From assembly GCA_020160755.1 (NCBI GenBank), contig JAIUPN010000001.1, positions 248,001-312,000 on the forward strand: DNA of 64,000 nucleotides, written 5' to 3'. Numbering within the stretch: position 1 is the stretch's first letter; each line of letters starts with the position of its first letter. Both the position numbers and the translations under genes were made by a program. The notes under the pieces are model-generated. The model saw nothing but the letters and a program-made list of their open reading frames with translations, was not told the DNA's origin and did no database searches. Source of the stretch: Pseudomonadota bacterium. GTDB lineage: Bacteria; Pseudomonadota; Alphaproteobacteria; Sphingomonadales; Sphingomonadaceae. Shown piece after piece: positions 18,889-29,188 of the stretch.

Positions 18889-19674
18889 TTAGCCTTCCAG
18901 CAGCGCCTTCGTTGCCGCCGTGACGTCTTCCTGACGCATCAGGCTTTCCCCGACGAGGAACGCTTTTACGCCGCTTTCGGCGAGGCGCTGGCAGTCGGCG
19001 TGGTTCGCGATGCCGCTTTCACCGACGAGCAGCGTATCCGGCGGAACGAGTCTCGCGAGGCGTTCGGTGACCGCGAGGTCGGTTTCGAAGGTGCGCAGGT
19101 CGCGGTTGTTGACGCCGATCAGGCGCGATCCGAGCTGCGTCAGTGCGCGGTCGAGTTCGGCCTCGTCATGCACCTCGACGAGCACGTCCATGCCGCGTTC
19201 GAACGCCGCGGCTTCGATCTCGCGCATCACACCATCGTCGAGCGCGGCGACGATGATCAGGATCGCATCGGCGCCGATCGCGCGCGCTTCGGCGACCTGC
19301 CAGGGGTCAACCATGAAGTCCTTGCGAAGCACAGGAAGCGGGCAGGCCGCGCGCGCCGCGACGAGGTAGTCCTCATGGCCCTGAAACCAGGGCGCGTCGG
19401 TCAGGACCGACAGGCAGGCTGCACCGCCGGCGGCATAGGCGCGCGCATGATCGGCAGGATTGAAATCGTTCCTTATCAATCCCTTGGAGGGCGAAGCTTT
19501 TTTCACCTCGGCGATGAGGCCAAAGTCGTCGGCGTCGATCTTCGCCCGAAGCGCCGCGGCAAAGCCGCGCACCGGGCCGGCGTCGATCGCATCGAGGTCC
19601 GCGAGCGACCGCGCTGTACGGCGTTCGGCAACCTCGTCAGCCTTGGTGGCGAGAATCTGGGTGAGCTTGTTCAT
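18889..19674 (-). CDS. trpC: Indole-3-glycerol phosphate synthase
   Basis: Closes the ring of CdRP to indole-3-glycerol phosphate in tryptophan synthesis. 261 residues of TIM-barrel; visible signatures are [15 protein letters not shown] (catalytic Lys), [40 protein letters not shown] and [13 protein letters not shown] monofunctional enzyme, not fused to trpF. Its ATG overlaps the trpD stop (ATGA, 19671-19674). It is the last gene of the trp run here; trpF, trpB and trpA are not in the window. Confidence 0.97.
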   Translation of the reverse strand: MNKLTQILATKADEVAERRTARSLADLDAIDAGPVRGFAAALRAKIDADDFGLIAEVKKASPSKGLIRNDFNPADHARAYAAGGAACLSVLTDAPWFQGHEDYLVAARAACPLPVLRKDFMVDPWQVAEARAIGADAILIIVAALDDGVMREIEAAAFERGMDVLVEVHDEAELDRALTQLGSRLIGVNNRDLRTFETDLAVTERLARLVPPDTLLVGESGIANHADCQRLAESGVKAFLVGESLMRQEDVTAATKALLEG

Positions 19675-20669
19675 TTATAGGCGATCCAGCAATTGAGCAG
19701 CGCGTTGGCAAGGCCCTTGTCGATCGCCTCGGCGGCTTCCTCGACGCCTTCGCGCAGCGTTTCTGCGGCGCCGGCGACAACGAGCGCTTCGGCGGCGTTG
19801 TAGAGCACGGCGTCGCGATAGGCGCCCGGCTGGCCTTCGAGCAAGCGGCGCAGGGCTTTCGCATTATATTCGGCGTCGCCGCCGCGGATTTCCGCCAGCG
19901 AGCGCGTCGGGAGGCCGGCATCGGCCGCGACACTGCGTTGCATCCGCACGCCTTCGGACGTGATCACGGCGACTTCGTTGCCGCCGGCAAGCGACAGTTC
20001 GTCGAGGCCCTCGTCGCCCGATATCACACGCGAATGCTCGGTGCCGAGCCGGTGCAGCGCCTCGGCATAGACGGGGACATAGGCGGGGCGCGCGATGCCG
20101 ACGAGCTGGCGCGTGACGCGCGCGGGATTGGCGAGCGGGCCCATCAGGTTGAAGATCGTGCGGCGGCCGATCGTCTTGCGGATCGGCATGATGCGCTTCA
20201 TCGCCGGATGCCGGGTGCCCGCGAAGAGAAAGCAGATACCGAGGTCGGCGAGCTGTTCCTCGGCCATGCGGTCGGCACGCTCCATATCGAGGCCAAGTGC
20301 TTCGAGCGTATCGGCGGCACCGGATTTGGAAGAAGCCGCCCGATTTCCATGCTTTGCTACCGGAACCTCGCACGCCGCAACGACGATCGACACCGCGGTC
20401 GAAACATTGAGCGTGTGATGGCCGTCGCCGCCGGTGCCGCAGACGTCGATCGCCCCCGCGGGCGCCGCGACGGGAATCAGCCGGTCGCGCATCGCCTGCG
20501 CAGCCGCCGCGATTTCGACCATCGTTTCGCCGCGGTCGGAAAGGGCAATCAGGAATTCGGTGACCTGCTCGTCGCTCGCGCCGCCGTCGAGCATTGTTGC
20601 GAAGGCGTCGGCCGCCTCGTCATGATCGAGCAGCACCGAGGGATCAGGGAACGGACCGAAGCGGCTCAT
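19671..20669 (-). CDS. trpD: Anthranilate phosphoribosyltransferase
   Basis: Transfers phosphoribose from PRPP to anthranilate. 332 residues. The PRPP/anthranilate-binding signature [16 protein letters not shown] is near residue 85-100, followed by [22 protein letters not shown] and [21 protein letters not shown], all typical. It is coupled on both sides by four-base overlaps with trpG (20666-20669) and trpC. Confidence 0.97.
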   Translation of the reverse strand: MSRFGPFPDPSVLLDHDEAADAFATMLDGGASDEQVTEFLIALSDRGETMVEIAAAAQAMRDRLIPVAAPAGAIDVCGTGGDGHHTLNVSTAVSIVVAACEVPVAKHGNRAASSKSGAADTLEALGLDMERADRMAEEQLADLGICFLFAGTRHPAMKRIMPIRKTIGRRTIFNLMGPLANPARVTRQLVGIARPAYVPVYAEALHRLGTEHSRVISGDEGLDELSLAGGNEVAVITSEGVRMQRSVAADAGLPTRSLAEIRGGDAEYNAKALRRLLEGQPGAYRDAVLYNAAEALVVAGAAETLREGVEEAAEAIDKGLANALLNCWIAYK

Positions 20670-21256
20670 GCCGCTTTGCGCTCACCGACCGGCAGCCCCG
20701 CAATCTTCAGGAAATTGGCGAGCATCGCATGGCCGTGTTCGGTGGCGATGCTTTCGGGGTGGAACTGGACGCCGTGGATCGGCAGTTCGACGTGGCGGAA
20801 GCCCATCACGGCGCCGTCGTCGCTTGTCGCGTTGATCACGAGCTCGGCGGGAATGTCGACGACCTCGAGGCTGTGATAGCGCGTCGCCTGAAAGGGCGAG
20901 GGGAGTCCGGCGTAGAGCCCGCTGTTGTCGTGGCAGACGGGCGAGGTCTTGCCGTGCATCAGATGACCGCGCTGAACGGTGCCGCCGAAATGCTGGCCGA
21001 TCGCCTGATGGCCGAGGCACACGCCGAGCAGCGGGCGCCGCGCTTCGGCGCATGCTGCGACGAGGTCGAGGCTGATTCCCGCCTCGTTCGGCGTGCACGG
21101 ACCGGGCGAAATGAGGATCGCATCGGCGCCGGTCGCGAGCGCGCCGGCCGCGGTCAGCGCGTCGTTGCGTTCGACGCGGACGTCGATCCCCAACTCGATC
21201 AGATAATGAACGAGGTTGAAGGTGAAGCTGTCATAATTGTCGATGACGAGGATCAT
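20666..21256 (-). CDS. trpG: Anthranilate synthase glutamine amidotransferase subunit
   Basis: Class I glutamine amidotransferase of 196 residues supplying ammonia to TrpE. Catalytic triad: Cys80 in GVCLGHQAIG, His166 and Glu168 in VQFHPES. Start MILVIDNYDSFTFNL is typical. In many bacteria such a subunit also serves aminodeoxychorismate synthase (PabA); its place next to trpD supports TrpG, perhaps with both roles. It is separated from trpE by a gene for a secreted hydrolase, which is unusual. Confidence 0.95.
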   Translation of the reverse strand: MILVIDNYDSFTFNLVHYLIELGIDVRVERNDALTAAGALATGADAILISPGPCTPNEAGISLDLVAACAEARRPLLGVCLGHQAIGQHFGGTVQRGHLMHGKTSPVCHDNSGLYAGLPSPFQATRYHSLEVVDIPAELVINATSDDGAVMGFRHVELPIHGVQFHPESIATEHGHAMLANFLKIAGLPVGERKAA

Positions 21257-21322
21257 GGGGCCGCACTAACGGTTTTGCGGAAGCGGGGGAAGGGATAGAA
21301 GCTTTTCGAGCGCCAAACTTAC

Positions 21323-21356
21323 CTTCGTCGCTCCAGCTTTCGCGGGAATGACGAAG
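21323..21356. repeat. Partial copy of a dispersed palindromic repeat, between trpG and the hydrolase gene
   Basis: The segment CAGCTTTCGCGGGAATGACG (about 21334-21353) closely matches one arm of the inverted repeat at 62936-63005. Flanking CTTCGTC (21323-21329) and GACGAAG (21350-21356) form a small hairpin. It lies just downstream of the inserted hydrolase gene. Confidence 0.65.
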
Positions 21357-21362
21357 AGTGGA

Positions 21363-22427
21363 CTACTGCGCCATCAGCTTCGCCAGATCGTCCTTCCAGA
21401 ATTTCGCCCATGTATGGGTGCTGTGGCCCTTGGTTTCGGGGCTCGCGGGGATCAGGATGAAGCGCGTTGTCTTCATCCGCGCGGCCGCCTTTTCGGTGAA
21501 GCCATAGGCGGGCGGATTGATGAAATCGTCGGCCGAATTGATCCAGAGAACCGGCACCCTGATCTTTTCGAGATTTGGCCACGGATTGTAGGTTCGCGAG
21601 CTATCGAGCTGATAAATAGTGTCATTTGCGTCATTGCGGCCATAGGTGCGGGCGAAGGCTTCGTCCTTGTACTTTTCCGCCGCTTCGCGCGTCGGATACT
21701 GGACCTGCAACGCATAGGGATTGGCGCCTGCGATCATGCTGAGCGAGGCTGCAGTGCGCAGGCCCGCGGCGGGCGGAGCGGTATAATTGCCGTCCTGCCA
21801 CAGCGGGTCGGCCTTGATCGCGTCGATCGACAACGTGCGCCACATGCGGTTCTGGCCCGCGATCTCGACGGGCAGACACGCGAAGGGCGCCAGCTTTTCG
21901 GCAAAATCGGGGTGTGTTTCGCCCCAGACGAAGGCGTGCATGCAGCCCATCGAGGTGCCGAGGATGAGCTTCAGCTTCTTCACGCCGAGTTTTTCGGTGA
22001 GCATCCGGTACTGGGCGCCGACCATGTCGTTATAGTCGTAGCGCGGGAACTTCATGCGGAGCCCGTCGCTCGGTTTCGACGATCCGCCATGGCCGATATT
22101 GTCGGGCAGGATGATGTAATATTTCCGCGTATCGAGCAGTTGGCCCGGACCGAAGAGCTCGCCGGCAAACTGCGGCTGGAAGAATTGCTTGCCGGTGCCG
22201 CCGGTGCCGTGGAGGATCATCACCGCGTTGGTGACATGGCCCTTCGCGTCGCGCTGCGGCGTACCGAGCGTGGTGTAGTGGATTTTGAGTTCGGGCAGCT
22301 TTTCGCCGCTCGCGAAGGCGAAATCCTTGAGGATCGCATCGCCTTCGACAGCGCCTTCGACGGTCTGGGCGTAAGCGGGAACCGTGGCGGCGAACAGCAG
22401 GGCGAGCGGGGCAAGGAGTCTATGCAT
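21363..22427 (-). CDS. Secreted alpha/beta hydrolase (homoserine acetyltransferase-like) inside the trp operon
   Basis: 354 residues with a signal peptide (MHRLLAPLALLFAATVPAYA, cut after about residue 20). The fold resembles the MetX/homoserine O-acetyltransferase branch: oxyanion strand VMILHGTGGTGKQFF, PDNIGHGGSSKPS, nucleophile elbow GTSMGCMHAF (Ser159), acid in NSADDFINPP and a C-terminal histidine in TKGHSTHTW. Export makes a methionine role unlikely; an esterase or hydrolase in the envelope is the better guess. It sits between trpE and trpG on the same strand, 35 bases after trpE, so it is probably cotranscribed. Confidence 0.85.
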   Translation of the reverse strand: MHRLLAPLALLFAATVPAYAQTVEGAVEGDAILKDFAFASGEKLPELKIHYTTLGTPQRDAKGHVTNAVMILHGTGGTGKQFFQPQFAGELFGPGQLLDTRKYYIILPDNIGHGGSSKPSDGLRMKFPRYDYNDMVGAQYRMLTEKLGVKKLKLILGTSMGCMHAFVWGETHPDFAEKLAPFACLPVEIAGQNRMWRTLSIDAIKADPLWQDGNYTAPPAAGLRTAASLSMIAGANPYALQVQYPTREAAEKYKDEAFARTYGRNDANDTIYQLDSSRTYNPWPNLEKIRVPVLWINSADDFINPPAYGFTEKAAARMKTTRFILIPASPETKGHSTHTWAKFWKDDLAKLMAQ

Positions 22428-22462
22428 GGCCGGACGCTAGCGTCCGTGCCGTACCCGTCAAG

Positions 22463-23980
22463 CTATTGACCGTATCCCGGCGTCCCGGCGAGGCGCACCG
22501 CTTCGCGCGCTGCGGCGAAGAGCGCGCCGGCCTTGGCCTCGCACTCGCGCTGTTCATAGGCGGGGTCGCTGTCGGCGACGATGCCCGCGCCCGCCTGAAC
22601 ATGCATTTCGCCGTCCTTGACGATCGCGGTGCGCAGCACGATGCAGCTGTCCATATTGCCGTCGGGCGCGAAATAGCCGACGCCGCCCGCGTACGGCCCG
22701 CGCGCATCGGTTTCGAGTTCGGCGATGATCTGGCACGCACGCACCTTGGGCGCGCCGCTGACGGTGCCCGCGGGGAAGCCCGCGAACAGCGCGTCGATCG
22801 CGTCCTTGCCCGGCGCGATGCGGCCGATGACGTTCGACACAATGTGCATGACGTGGCTGTAGAATTCGACCGTATAGCTGTCGGTTACGGTCACGCTGCC
22901 CCCGACCGCCGCGCGGCCGACGTCGTTGCGGCCGAGGTCGAGCAGCATCAGATGCTCGGCGCGTTCCTTGGGATCGGCGAGCAGGCTTTCGCGGTTCTCG
23001 GCGTCCTCGGCGCTCGTGCGACCGCGTGGGCGGGTGCCGGCGATCGGGCGGATGGTGATCTCGCCGTCGCGGACCCGGACGAGGATTTCGGGCGATGAGC
23101 CGATCAGCGCGAAGCCGGGCAGGTCGAGAAAATAGAGGAAGGGCGAGGGGTTGATCCGCCGGAGCGCGCGATAGAGGTCGAAGGGCGGCAGGTCGAACGG
23201 CGTCGAGAAACGCTGCGACAGCACGACCTGAAAGATATCACCCGCGGCGATATAGTCCTTGGCGGCGGCGACCATTCGGGCGAAATCCGCGGGGGTTGTT
23301 GCGGGGTTCGCGGTGATGTCGGTCGGCAGCGCATCGGTCTGCGCGCGATCGGCGTGCGCGCTGCCGCTCGACAGCCGCGCGGCAATGTCGTCGAGCCGCT
23401 CCTGCGCGGCGTCGATCATGCGGTCGATCGGGGCCTGCGCGTCGGGCCAGATCGGTGCGATCAGGAACAGTTCGTCGGCGAGGCGGTCGAAGACGAGGAT
23501 CACCGTCGGGCGCACGAACACCATGTCGGGCAGGCCAAGCCCCGGACCCGCCGCGCGCGGGATGCGTTCGACGAGGCCGATCGTTTCATAGGCGAAGAAA
23601 CCGACGAGCGTCGCGAGCGCCTTGGGCAGCCCCTCAGGCACGTCGAAGCGGCATTCGGCGACGAGGTCGCGCAGCGCCTGGAGCGCCGGAGTTTCAAGCG
23701 GCTGGAACGCCTCGCGGTCGCGGCGCCAGTCGCGGTTGATCCGCGCCGCGTCGCCGGTGACCTCGAACATCAGGTCGGGGTCGAGGCCGATCAGGCTGTA
23801 GCGCCCGCGCGTTTCGCCGCTTTCCACCGATTCGAGCACCCAGTCGCCGCGGCCCGGCTCGATCAGCTTGAGCGCCGCCGACACCGGGGTTTCGACATCG
23901 GCGATCATCCGCTGCCAGACGACCGCGCCGCGGCCCTGCGCCAGCGCCTCGAGCGCGGCGGCCCTTCCTTCGAGGCTCAC
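22463..23980 (-). CDS. trpE: Anthranilate synthase component I
   Basis: Makes anthranilate from chorismate with TrpG. 505 residues. The tryptophan-feedback motif appears as WVLESVESGETRGRYSLIG near residue 47-65, and the chorismate-binding core holds DIFQVVLSQRFS, SPEILVRV, IAGTRPRGRT and GTVSGAPKVRA. The start is GTG 23980, two bases after the ppiD stop, implying coupling. Length and motifs point to TrpE rather than PabB. Confidence 0.96.
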   Translation of the reverse strand: MSLEGRAAALEALAQGRGAVVWQRMIADVETPVSAALKLIEPGRGDWVLESVESGETRGRYSLIGLDPDLMFEVTGDAARINRDWRRDREAFQPLETPALQALRDLVAECRFDVPEGLPKALATLVGFFAYETIGLVERIPRAAGPGLGLPDMVFVRPTVILVFDRLADELFLIAPIWPDAQAPIDRMIDAAQERLDDIAARLSSGSAHADRAQTDALPTDITANPATTPADFARMVAAAKDYIAAGDIFQVVLSQRFSTPFDLPPFDLYRALRRINPSPFLYFLDLPGFALIGSSPEILVRVRDGEITIRPIAGTRPRGRTSAEDAENRESLLADPKERAEHLMLLDLGRNDVGRAAVGGSVTVTDSYTVEFYSHVMHIVSNVIGRIAPGKDAIDALFAGFPAGTVSGAPKVRACQIIAELETDARGPYAGGVGYFAPDGNMDSCIVLRTAIVKDGEMHVQAGAGIVADSDPAYEQRECEAKAGALFAAAREAVRLAGTPGYGQ

Positions 23981-23982
23981 CC

Positions 23983-25929
23983 TTATTCGGCGACCGGCGC
24001 GTTGCCGGTCAGTTCGGCGCGCAGCTGGTCGACGAGCTTCTTGTTAATCGTGACGCCGGCGCGGCGCTTGGCTTCGGCGGCGAGCTGCTCGATCAGTTCA
24101 TTGCCGAAGGCGGGTGCGAGCGGCTGGGCGATCGCGGCGACGCGCGCCGGTTCGATCGATTTGGGATCGGGGCGCTGGACTTCGTTGAGCGCGATCACCA
24201 TCCAGCCCCGATTGCCGGGGATTTCGAGCGTCTTGACGCTGTCCTTCGCCATCGAGAAGAGCAGCGCGAGTTCGGGCGGAACGGGCTTGCCGCCCGCGCC
24301 GAGTTCGGCGCGGCGACCGCCGATGGTCTGGACATTGCCGATGCTGGGACCAGCCGCGGAGACTGCATCGGCAAGGCTCTTGCCGCCTTCGACCGACTTG
24401 GCGATCGCGCGCGCCTTGTCGCGCGCGACCTTCTGCCCTTCGGCAAAGCGCCATTCGCTGAGCAGCGCCGGGCGGATCTGCGCGAAGGGCGGCGGCGCGG
24501 CGGCGACGATCGATTTCACCGCATAGACGGCGAACTTCTCATTCTCGACGAGCGTGGCGATATGACCTTCGCCTTCGCCCGCCGCCTGAAACGCCTGCGC
24601 GACGAGCGGAGCGAGTTCGGGGGCGAGCGCGTAGTCGGGCTGCGAGGGCACGCGGCCGCTGGGCAGCAGCGCCGGGGTTTCGACGAGCTGCAGCTTGCGG
24701 TCGGTGGCGATTTCCTCGATCGACGCGCCGCCGTTCACGGCATCCTGAAGCTTGTTGTAATAATCGACGATCGCTTCGTTCGCCTTGTTCTTGGCAAGTT
24801 CGGTGCGGATCTCGGCGCTGGCGTCGGCGAGGCTGCGTGCGGGCCGGGCGGTGACATTCTCGACGCGCGCGACGGTCCAGCCGAGCCCGGTCTGCGTCGG
24901 GCCGATCAGGTCGCCCTGTTTCGCAGCGAAGGCGGTCTTGGCCGCAGCGGCAGTTGACGTCGCCGCATAGGCCGACTGGGTGAGGTCGCCGGTGGTCGAC
25001 GCCGAGAGGCCCGCGGCCTGCGCGGCGGCGGCGAGCGAGGTTCCGCCACGTACCTTTGCGGCCAGAGCCGCTGCGGCAGCCTGATCGGGCACGATGACCT
25101 GCGCGAAGCGGCGCGTCTCGCTCGCCGCATATTGCGGGGCATTGTCCTTATAGACCTTGGCGATTTCGGCTTCGGTCACCGCGGGCACGGGAACCGCGCT
25201 GCGGTCGAACACCGCATATTGGATCGCACGGCGTTCGGGCACGGTGAACTTCGCCTTGTTCCGCGACAGAAAGGTCTGCAGCGCCGCATCGCCGGGATCG
25301 GCGGTCGGGGCGAAGGGGCTGGCGGGAATGAAGGTCGCCTGCCCGCGGCGCTGTTCCATCAAAAGCGCCGCATAGGGCTGTGCCATGCCCGGCGCGATGC
25401 GCGGCATCGTCGCGATCGGCGCGGCAAGCTGTTCGATCAGGAGTTGCTGGCGCAGGTCGCGGCGCAGCTGGGTTTCGGTCAGCCCGTTCTGGCGGAGGAA
25501 ATTCTCGAACACCTTCTGGTCGAACTTGCCTGACACACCGGCGAAGGCAGGAAGGTCGGCGATGCGGCCGTCGATCAACCGCTTGCTGACGCCAAAGCCC
25601 ATCCTGGTCGCATACTGGTCGAAGGCGAGCCCTTCGACAAGCTGGTCGAGCACCTGATCGAGCCCGCCCGATTCGACGAAGGCGGCCATCGTCAGACCGG
25701 GTTGCTGCTGCCGTGCCTGATTATACGCCTGCCGCGCGCGATCGCGCAGTTCGCCGACGCCGATCTCTTCGCTGCCGACCTTCGCGACATTCGCGCCGCC
25801 AAGCCCGCCGAAGCTCGAATTGCCGGTCACGTCGCCGAGCGCAAAGGCGAGGCCGACGAGCGCGACGAAGGCGAGGGCGAGGAACTTGCCGATCGTCGAC
25901 GAAAACATGGCGCGGATAGCGGTAATCAT
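23983..25929 (-). CDS. ppiD: PpiD-like membrane-anchored peptidyl-prolyl isomerase (SurA N-terminal domain)
   Basis: A 648-residue periplasmic folding factor. It has one N-terminal anchor, FLALAFVALVGLAFALGDV (about 15-33), preceded by a short cytoplasmic tail, then a SurA-N-like chaperone region and a parvulin-like centre. The parvulin domain is diverged, as in many alphaproteobacterial PpiD proteins, so isomerase activity is doubtful. ATG 25929 is chosen; the frame extends 44 codons upstream without resemblance to the family. It is the first gene of the ppiD-trpE-hydrolase-trpGDC run, and the promoter should lie in the 180-base gap to tpiA. Confidence 0.88.
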   Translation of the reverse strand: MITAIRAMFSSTIGKFLALAFVALVGLAFALGDVTGNSSFGGLGGANVAKVGSEEIGVGELRDRARQAYNQARQQQPGLTMAAFVESGGLDQVLDQLVEGLAFDQYATRMGFGVSKRLIDGRIADLPAFAGVSGKFDQKVFENFLRQNGLTETQLRRDLRQQLLIEQLAAPIATMPRIAPGMAQPYAALLMEQRRGQATFIPASPFAPTADPGDAALQTFLSRNKAKFTVPERRAIQYAVFDRSAVPVPAVTEAEIAKVYKDNAPQYAASETRRFAQVIVPDQAAAAALAAKVRGGTSLAAAAQAAGLSASTTGDLTQSAYAATSTAAAAKTAFAAKQGDLIGPTQTGLGWTVARVENVTARPARSLADASAEIRTELAKNKANEAIVDYYNKLQDAVNGGASIEEIATDRKLQLVETPALLPSGRVPSQPDYALAPELAPLVAQAFQAAGEGEGHIATLVENEKFAVYAVKSIVAAAPPPFAQIRPALLSEWRFAEGQKVARDKARAIAKSVEGGKSLADAVSAAGPSIGNVQTIGGRRAELGAGGKPVPPELALLFSMAKDSVKTLEIPGNRGWMVIALNEVQRPDPKSIEPARVAAIAQPLAPAFGNELIEQLAAEAKRRAGVTINKKLVDQLRAELTGNAPVAE

Positions 25930-26109
25930 GAAAGGTGCATTCTTTCCGGCAGGGCGCGGGTGCGCGCGATTGCGCGTTGCTTTAGAGGCGTGACGACGTG
26001 TCATCAAGGCGGGAAAGGGGGTTTTCGAGCGCGTGCAACGCGGCTTGCGCATCGCCCCCACCCGCCGCTAGGGCACGGGCATCGTCAGAATAGCGGGAGG
26101 TACGGGATA

Positions 26110-26859
26110 ATGGCGCGGCGCAAATATGTAGTCGGCAACTGGAAAATGAACGGGCTGTCGGACGCGATCGGCGAAGCGCAGACCATCTTTTCCGCCGCCG
26201 ACGGGCATGGGACGGTCGACGTCGCAATCTGCCCGCCCTTCACCCTGATCGGGACGATGGCCGCCGCGGCTCCGGGAAAAGCCGTCGGTGGACAGGATTG
26301 CCACAGCGCGGTTTCGGGCGCCTTCACGGGTTCGGTCGCGGCGCCGATGCTCGCCGATATCGGCGCGAGTGTCGTGATCGTCGGACATAGCGAACGGCGC
26401 GAGGGGTTCGGTGAAAACGACGCTGAGGTGCGCGCCAAGGCAGAGGCGGGACTGTCCGCTGGTCTGTCGGTGATCCTGTGCGTCGGCGAGCCGCGCGAGG
26501 TGCGCGAATCGGGCGGTGCGATCGATTATGTGCTTACGCAGATCGCCGGATCGGTGCCCGACGCGTTCGATCCGCAGCGACTTGCCATCGCCTATGAACC
26601 GATCTGGGCAATCGGCACCGGCCTCGTTCCGACCGTCGCCGACGTCGCGGCGATGCATGGCGCGATCCGCGGCGCGCTCGCGGCGCGTTTCGGCGATGCG
26701 GCCGAGGCGATGCGCATCCTTTACGGCGGGTCGGTCAACGGCGACAACGCCGCCGAACTGCTCGATGCGGGCGACGTCGACGGCGCGCTCGTCGGCGGTG
26801 CGAGCCTGACCGCGGCGAAATTCGTGCCCATCGTTGCGGCGGCGGCCGCGCTGGGGTGA
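26110..26859 (+). CDS. tpiA: Triosephosphate isomerase
   Basis: Interconverts dihydroxyacetone phosphate and glyceraldehyde-3-phosphate. 249 residues; catalytic Lys12 in VGNWKMNG, catalytic His in IVGHSERRE, catalytic Glu in IAYEPIWAIGTG, and the phosphate-binding loop LYGGSVNGDNA. Start ATG 26110 has the family N terminus; the frame is open further upstream but that overlaps the divergent ppiD. Followed by secG after 105 bases, a common arrangement in alphaproteobacteria. Confidence 0.98.
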   Translation: MARRKYVVGNWKMNGLSDAIGEAQTIFSAADGHGTVDVAICPPFTLIGTMAAAAPGKAVGGQDCHSAVSGAFTGSVAAPMLADIGASVVIVGHSERREGFGENDAEVRAKAEAGLSAGLSVILCVGEPREVRESGGAIDYVLTQIAGSVPDAFDPQRLAIAYEPIWAIGTGLVPTVADVAAMHGAIRGALAARFGDAAEAMRILYGGSVNGDNAAELLDAGDVDGALVGGASLTAAKFVPIVAAAAALG

Positions 26860-26964
26860 TATAGCTATCGCCTGTGCGGCGACGTATGGGTTGAAGCGAA
26901 GCGCCTTCGTCTCTATGTGCGCCGCGGGCGCGGTCCGTGTGAGGCCGCGCAAGTTCGGGAAAAT

Positions 26965-27423
26965 ATGATGTCCAGCCTTTTCACCTTCATACTCGTCCTG
27001 CAGGCGCTCGTCGCTGCGGCGATGATCGGCGTCATTTTGATGCAGAAGTCGGAAGGTGGCGGTCTGGGCGTCGGCGGCAGCCCCGCGGGCCTGCTGTCGG
27101 CGCGCGGCGCGGCGGATTTCATGACCCGGGCGACGACGATCCTCGCGACGGCTTTTGTCGCGCTCTCGATCGTGCTCGCGGCGATGGCTTCGGTCGGCCG
27201 CAGCGGTTCGACGATCGACACCTCGCTGTCGAAAACGGCGCAGACGAGCAGCGCAGCCCCGGCTTCGTCGCTGACCGGCCCGGCGCAGCCCGCGGCCCAG
27301 GGTGGCCAGGCAGGTACGGCGCCGGCCCCGACGAGCGACGATCCGCTGGCCGCAGCCGCTGCCGCAGCGGCGAGTCAGGAAGCCGCTCCGGCTCCCGCGC
27401 AGGCACCGCCCGCCAAGAAATAA
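26965..27423 (+). CDS. secG: SecG, preprotein translocase subunit
   Basis: 152 residues. Two membrane segments, LFTFILVLQALVAAAMIGVIL and TTILATAFVALSIVLAAMAS, flank the conserved loop MQKSEGGGLGVGGS, which identifies SecG of the SecYEG channel. The C-terminal 70 residues are a low-complexity Ala/Pro/Gln tail, common in alphaproteobacterial SecG. Two adjacent ATG codons (26965 and 26968) can serve as start. Confidence 0.95.
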   Translation: MMSSLFTFILVLQALVAAAMIGVILMQKSEGGGLGVGGSPAGLLSARGAADFMTRATTILATAFVALSIVLAAMASVGRSGSTIDTSLSKTAQTSSAAPASSLTGPAQPAAQGGQAGTAPAPTSDDPLAAAAAAAASQEAAPAPAQAPPAKK

Positions 27424-27454
27424 CCGGCGGCTCCGGCCTCCACCTTAAACCCGC

Positions 27455-27477
27455 CCGGCGGAAAATATTTCCGCCGG
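27455..27477. terminator. 10-bp perfect hairpin between secG and pyrG
   Basis: CCGGCGGAAA (27455-27464), ATA, TTTCCGCCGG (27468-27477) is a perfect 10-bp stem with a 3-base loop, 32 bases after the secG stop. The A/T pairs near the loop and missing U tract are atypical for an intrinsic terminator, but the position fits. A leader role for pyrG is an alternative. Confidence 0.6.
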
Positions 27478-27531
27478 ATGCGATTCGACGGCTTGCGCCG
27501 TCCCCCTCCTGTTGAGTAAGTCTTTCCTCCC

Positions 27532-29163
27532 ATGGCGCGGTTCATTTTTATCACCGGCGGCGTGGTCTCCTCCCTTGGCAAAGGTTTGATGGCGGCTAGC
27601 CTCGCGGCTCTGTTGCAAGCGCGAGGCTATCGCGTTCGCATCCGGAAATTCGACCCCTATCTGAACGTCGATCCGGGCACGATGTCGCCCTATCAGCACG
27701 GCGAGGTCTATGTGACCGACGACGGCGCCGAGACCGACCTCGATCTGGGCCATTACGAGCGCTTTACCGGCGTTGCCGCGCGTCAGAGCGACAATGTCAC
27801 CTCGGGCCGCATCTATCAGGGCATCATCGCGAAGGAACGCCGCGGCGACTATCTGGGCGCGACGGTGCAGGTCGTCCCGCACGTCACCGACGCGATCAAG
27901 GAATTCGCGCGCGCCGAAACCGACGACCTCGATTTCGTGCTGTGCGAAATCGGTGGCACCGTCGGCGATATCGAATCGCTGCCCTTCATCGAGGCGATCC
28001 GCCAGCTCAAGAATGAAGAGGGGCGCGAAAACGCGATCTCGGTCCATGTCACGCTGGTGCCCTACATCGCCGCGGCGGGCGAATTGAAGACCAAGCCGAC
28101 GCAGCACAGCGTGCGCGAGCTCGCCTCGCTCGGCGTCCAGCCCGATATCCTGCTCTGCCGCTGCGAAAAGCCGCTGCCCGAGAGCGAGCGCGCAAAGATC
28201 GCGCTGTTCTGCAATGTCCGCAAGGAAGCGGTGATCCCCGCGCTCGACGCCGACAGCATCTATTCGGTGCCGGTCCAATATCATGGCGAAGGGCTCGACA
28301 GCGAGGTCCTGCGTGCGTTCGGTATCCACGACGCGCCCGCGCCCGACCTTTCGCGCTGGTACGACATCATGGACCGCAAGCAGCATCCCGAAGGCGAAGT
28401 CACGATCGGCGTCGTCGGCAAATATGTCTCGCTGCCCGACGCGTACAAGTCGCTGAACGAAGCGCTCGTCCACGGCGGCATGGCACACCGGGTCAAGGTC
28501 AATATCCGCTGGCTCGACGCCGAAATGTTCGAGCGCGACGAGGAACTCGCCGCCAATCTCGAGCCGATGCACGGAATTCTCGTCCCCGGCGGGTTCGGCG
28601 AGCGCGGGTCCGAAGGCAAGATTTCGAGCGTGCGCTTCGCGCGCGAACGCAACGTGCCCTTCTTTGGCATCTGCCTCGGTATGCAGATGGCGTGTATCGA
28701 GGCGGCGCGGAATACGAGCGGGATCGCCGATGCGTCGAGCACCGAATTCGGCCCGACCGACGAGCCGGTCGTCGGCATGATCACCGAGTGGATGAGCGAC
28801 GAAGGCTTGCAAAAGCGCGGCGCGGACACCGACCTCGGCGGCACGATGCGGCTCGGCGCTTATGAGGCGAAGCTGTCGCCGAACAGTCATGTCGCGAGCG
28901 TCTATGGCGCAAACGAGATCAGCGAGCGCCACCGCCATCGTTACGAGGTCAACGGCGCCTATCGCGAAAGCCTCGAAAAGGGCGGTCTCGTCTTTTCGGG
29001 CATGTCGCCCGACGGTATGTTGCCGGAAATCGTTGAGCGCCCGGACCATCCGTGGTTTATCGGGGTGCAGTTCCATCCCGAGCTCAAGTCGAAGCCGTTC
29101 GACCCGCATCCGTTGTTCGCGGGGTTCATCGAGGCGGCGGTGAAACAGAGTCGGCTGGTTTAA
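27532..29163 (+). CDS. pyrG: CTP synthase
   Basis: Aminates UTP to CTP with glutamine-derived ammonia. 543 residues. The N-terminal synthetase domain begins [23 protein letters not shown] and has [20 protein letters not shown] and [12 protein letters not shown]; the C-terminal glutamine amidotransferase has the nucleophile in [10 protein letters not shown] and His/Glu in [10 protein letters not shown]. Complete and typical. Confidence 0.98.
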   Translation: MARFIFITGGVVSSLGKGLMAASLAALLQARGYRVRIRKFDPYLNVDPGTMSPYQHGEVYVTDDGAETDLDLGHYERFTGVAARQSDNVTSGRIYQGIIAKERRGDYLGATVQVVPHVTDAIKEFARAETDDLDFVLCEIGGTVGDIESLPFIEAIRQLKNEEGRENAISVHVTLVPYIAAAGELKTKPTQHSVRELASLGVQPDILLCRCEKPLPESERAKIALFCNVRKEAVIPALDADSIYSVPVQYHGEGLDSEVLRAFGIHDAPAPDLSRWYDIMDRKQHPEGEVTIGVVGKYVSLPDAYKSLNEALVHGGMAHRVKVNIRWLDAEMFERDEELAANLEPMHGILVPGGFGERGSEGKISSVRFARERNVPFFGICLGMQMACIEAARNTSGIADASSTEFGPTDEPVVGMITEWMSDEGLQKRGADTDLGGTMRLGAYEAKLSPNSHVASVYGANEISERHRHRYEVNGAYRESLEKGGLVFSGMSPDGMLPEIVERPDHPWFIGVQFHPELKSKPFDPHPLFAGFIEAAVKQSRLV

Positions 29164-29188
29164 CGGTTCGAAAAGGGGTTACAGGGCC

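Noticed and set aside
27445..29109. Long minus-strand open frame opposite pyrG
   Set aside because: Shadow of pyrG; no ribosome site or family motif.
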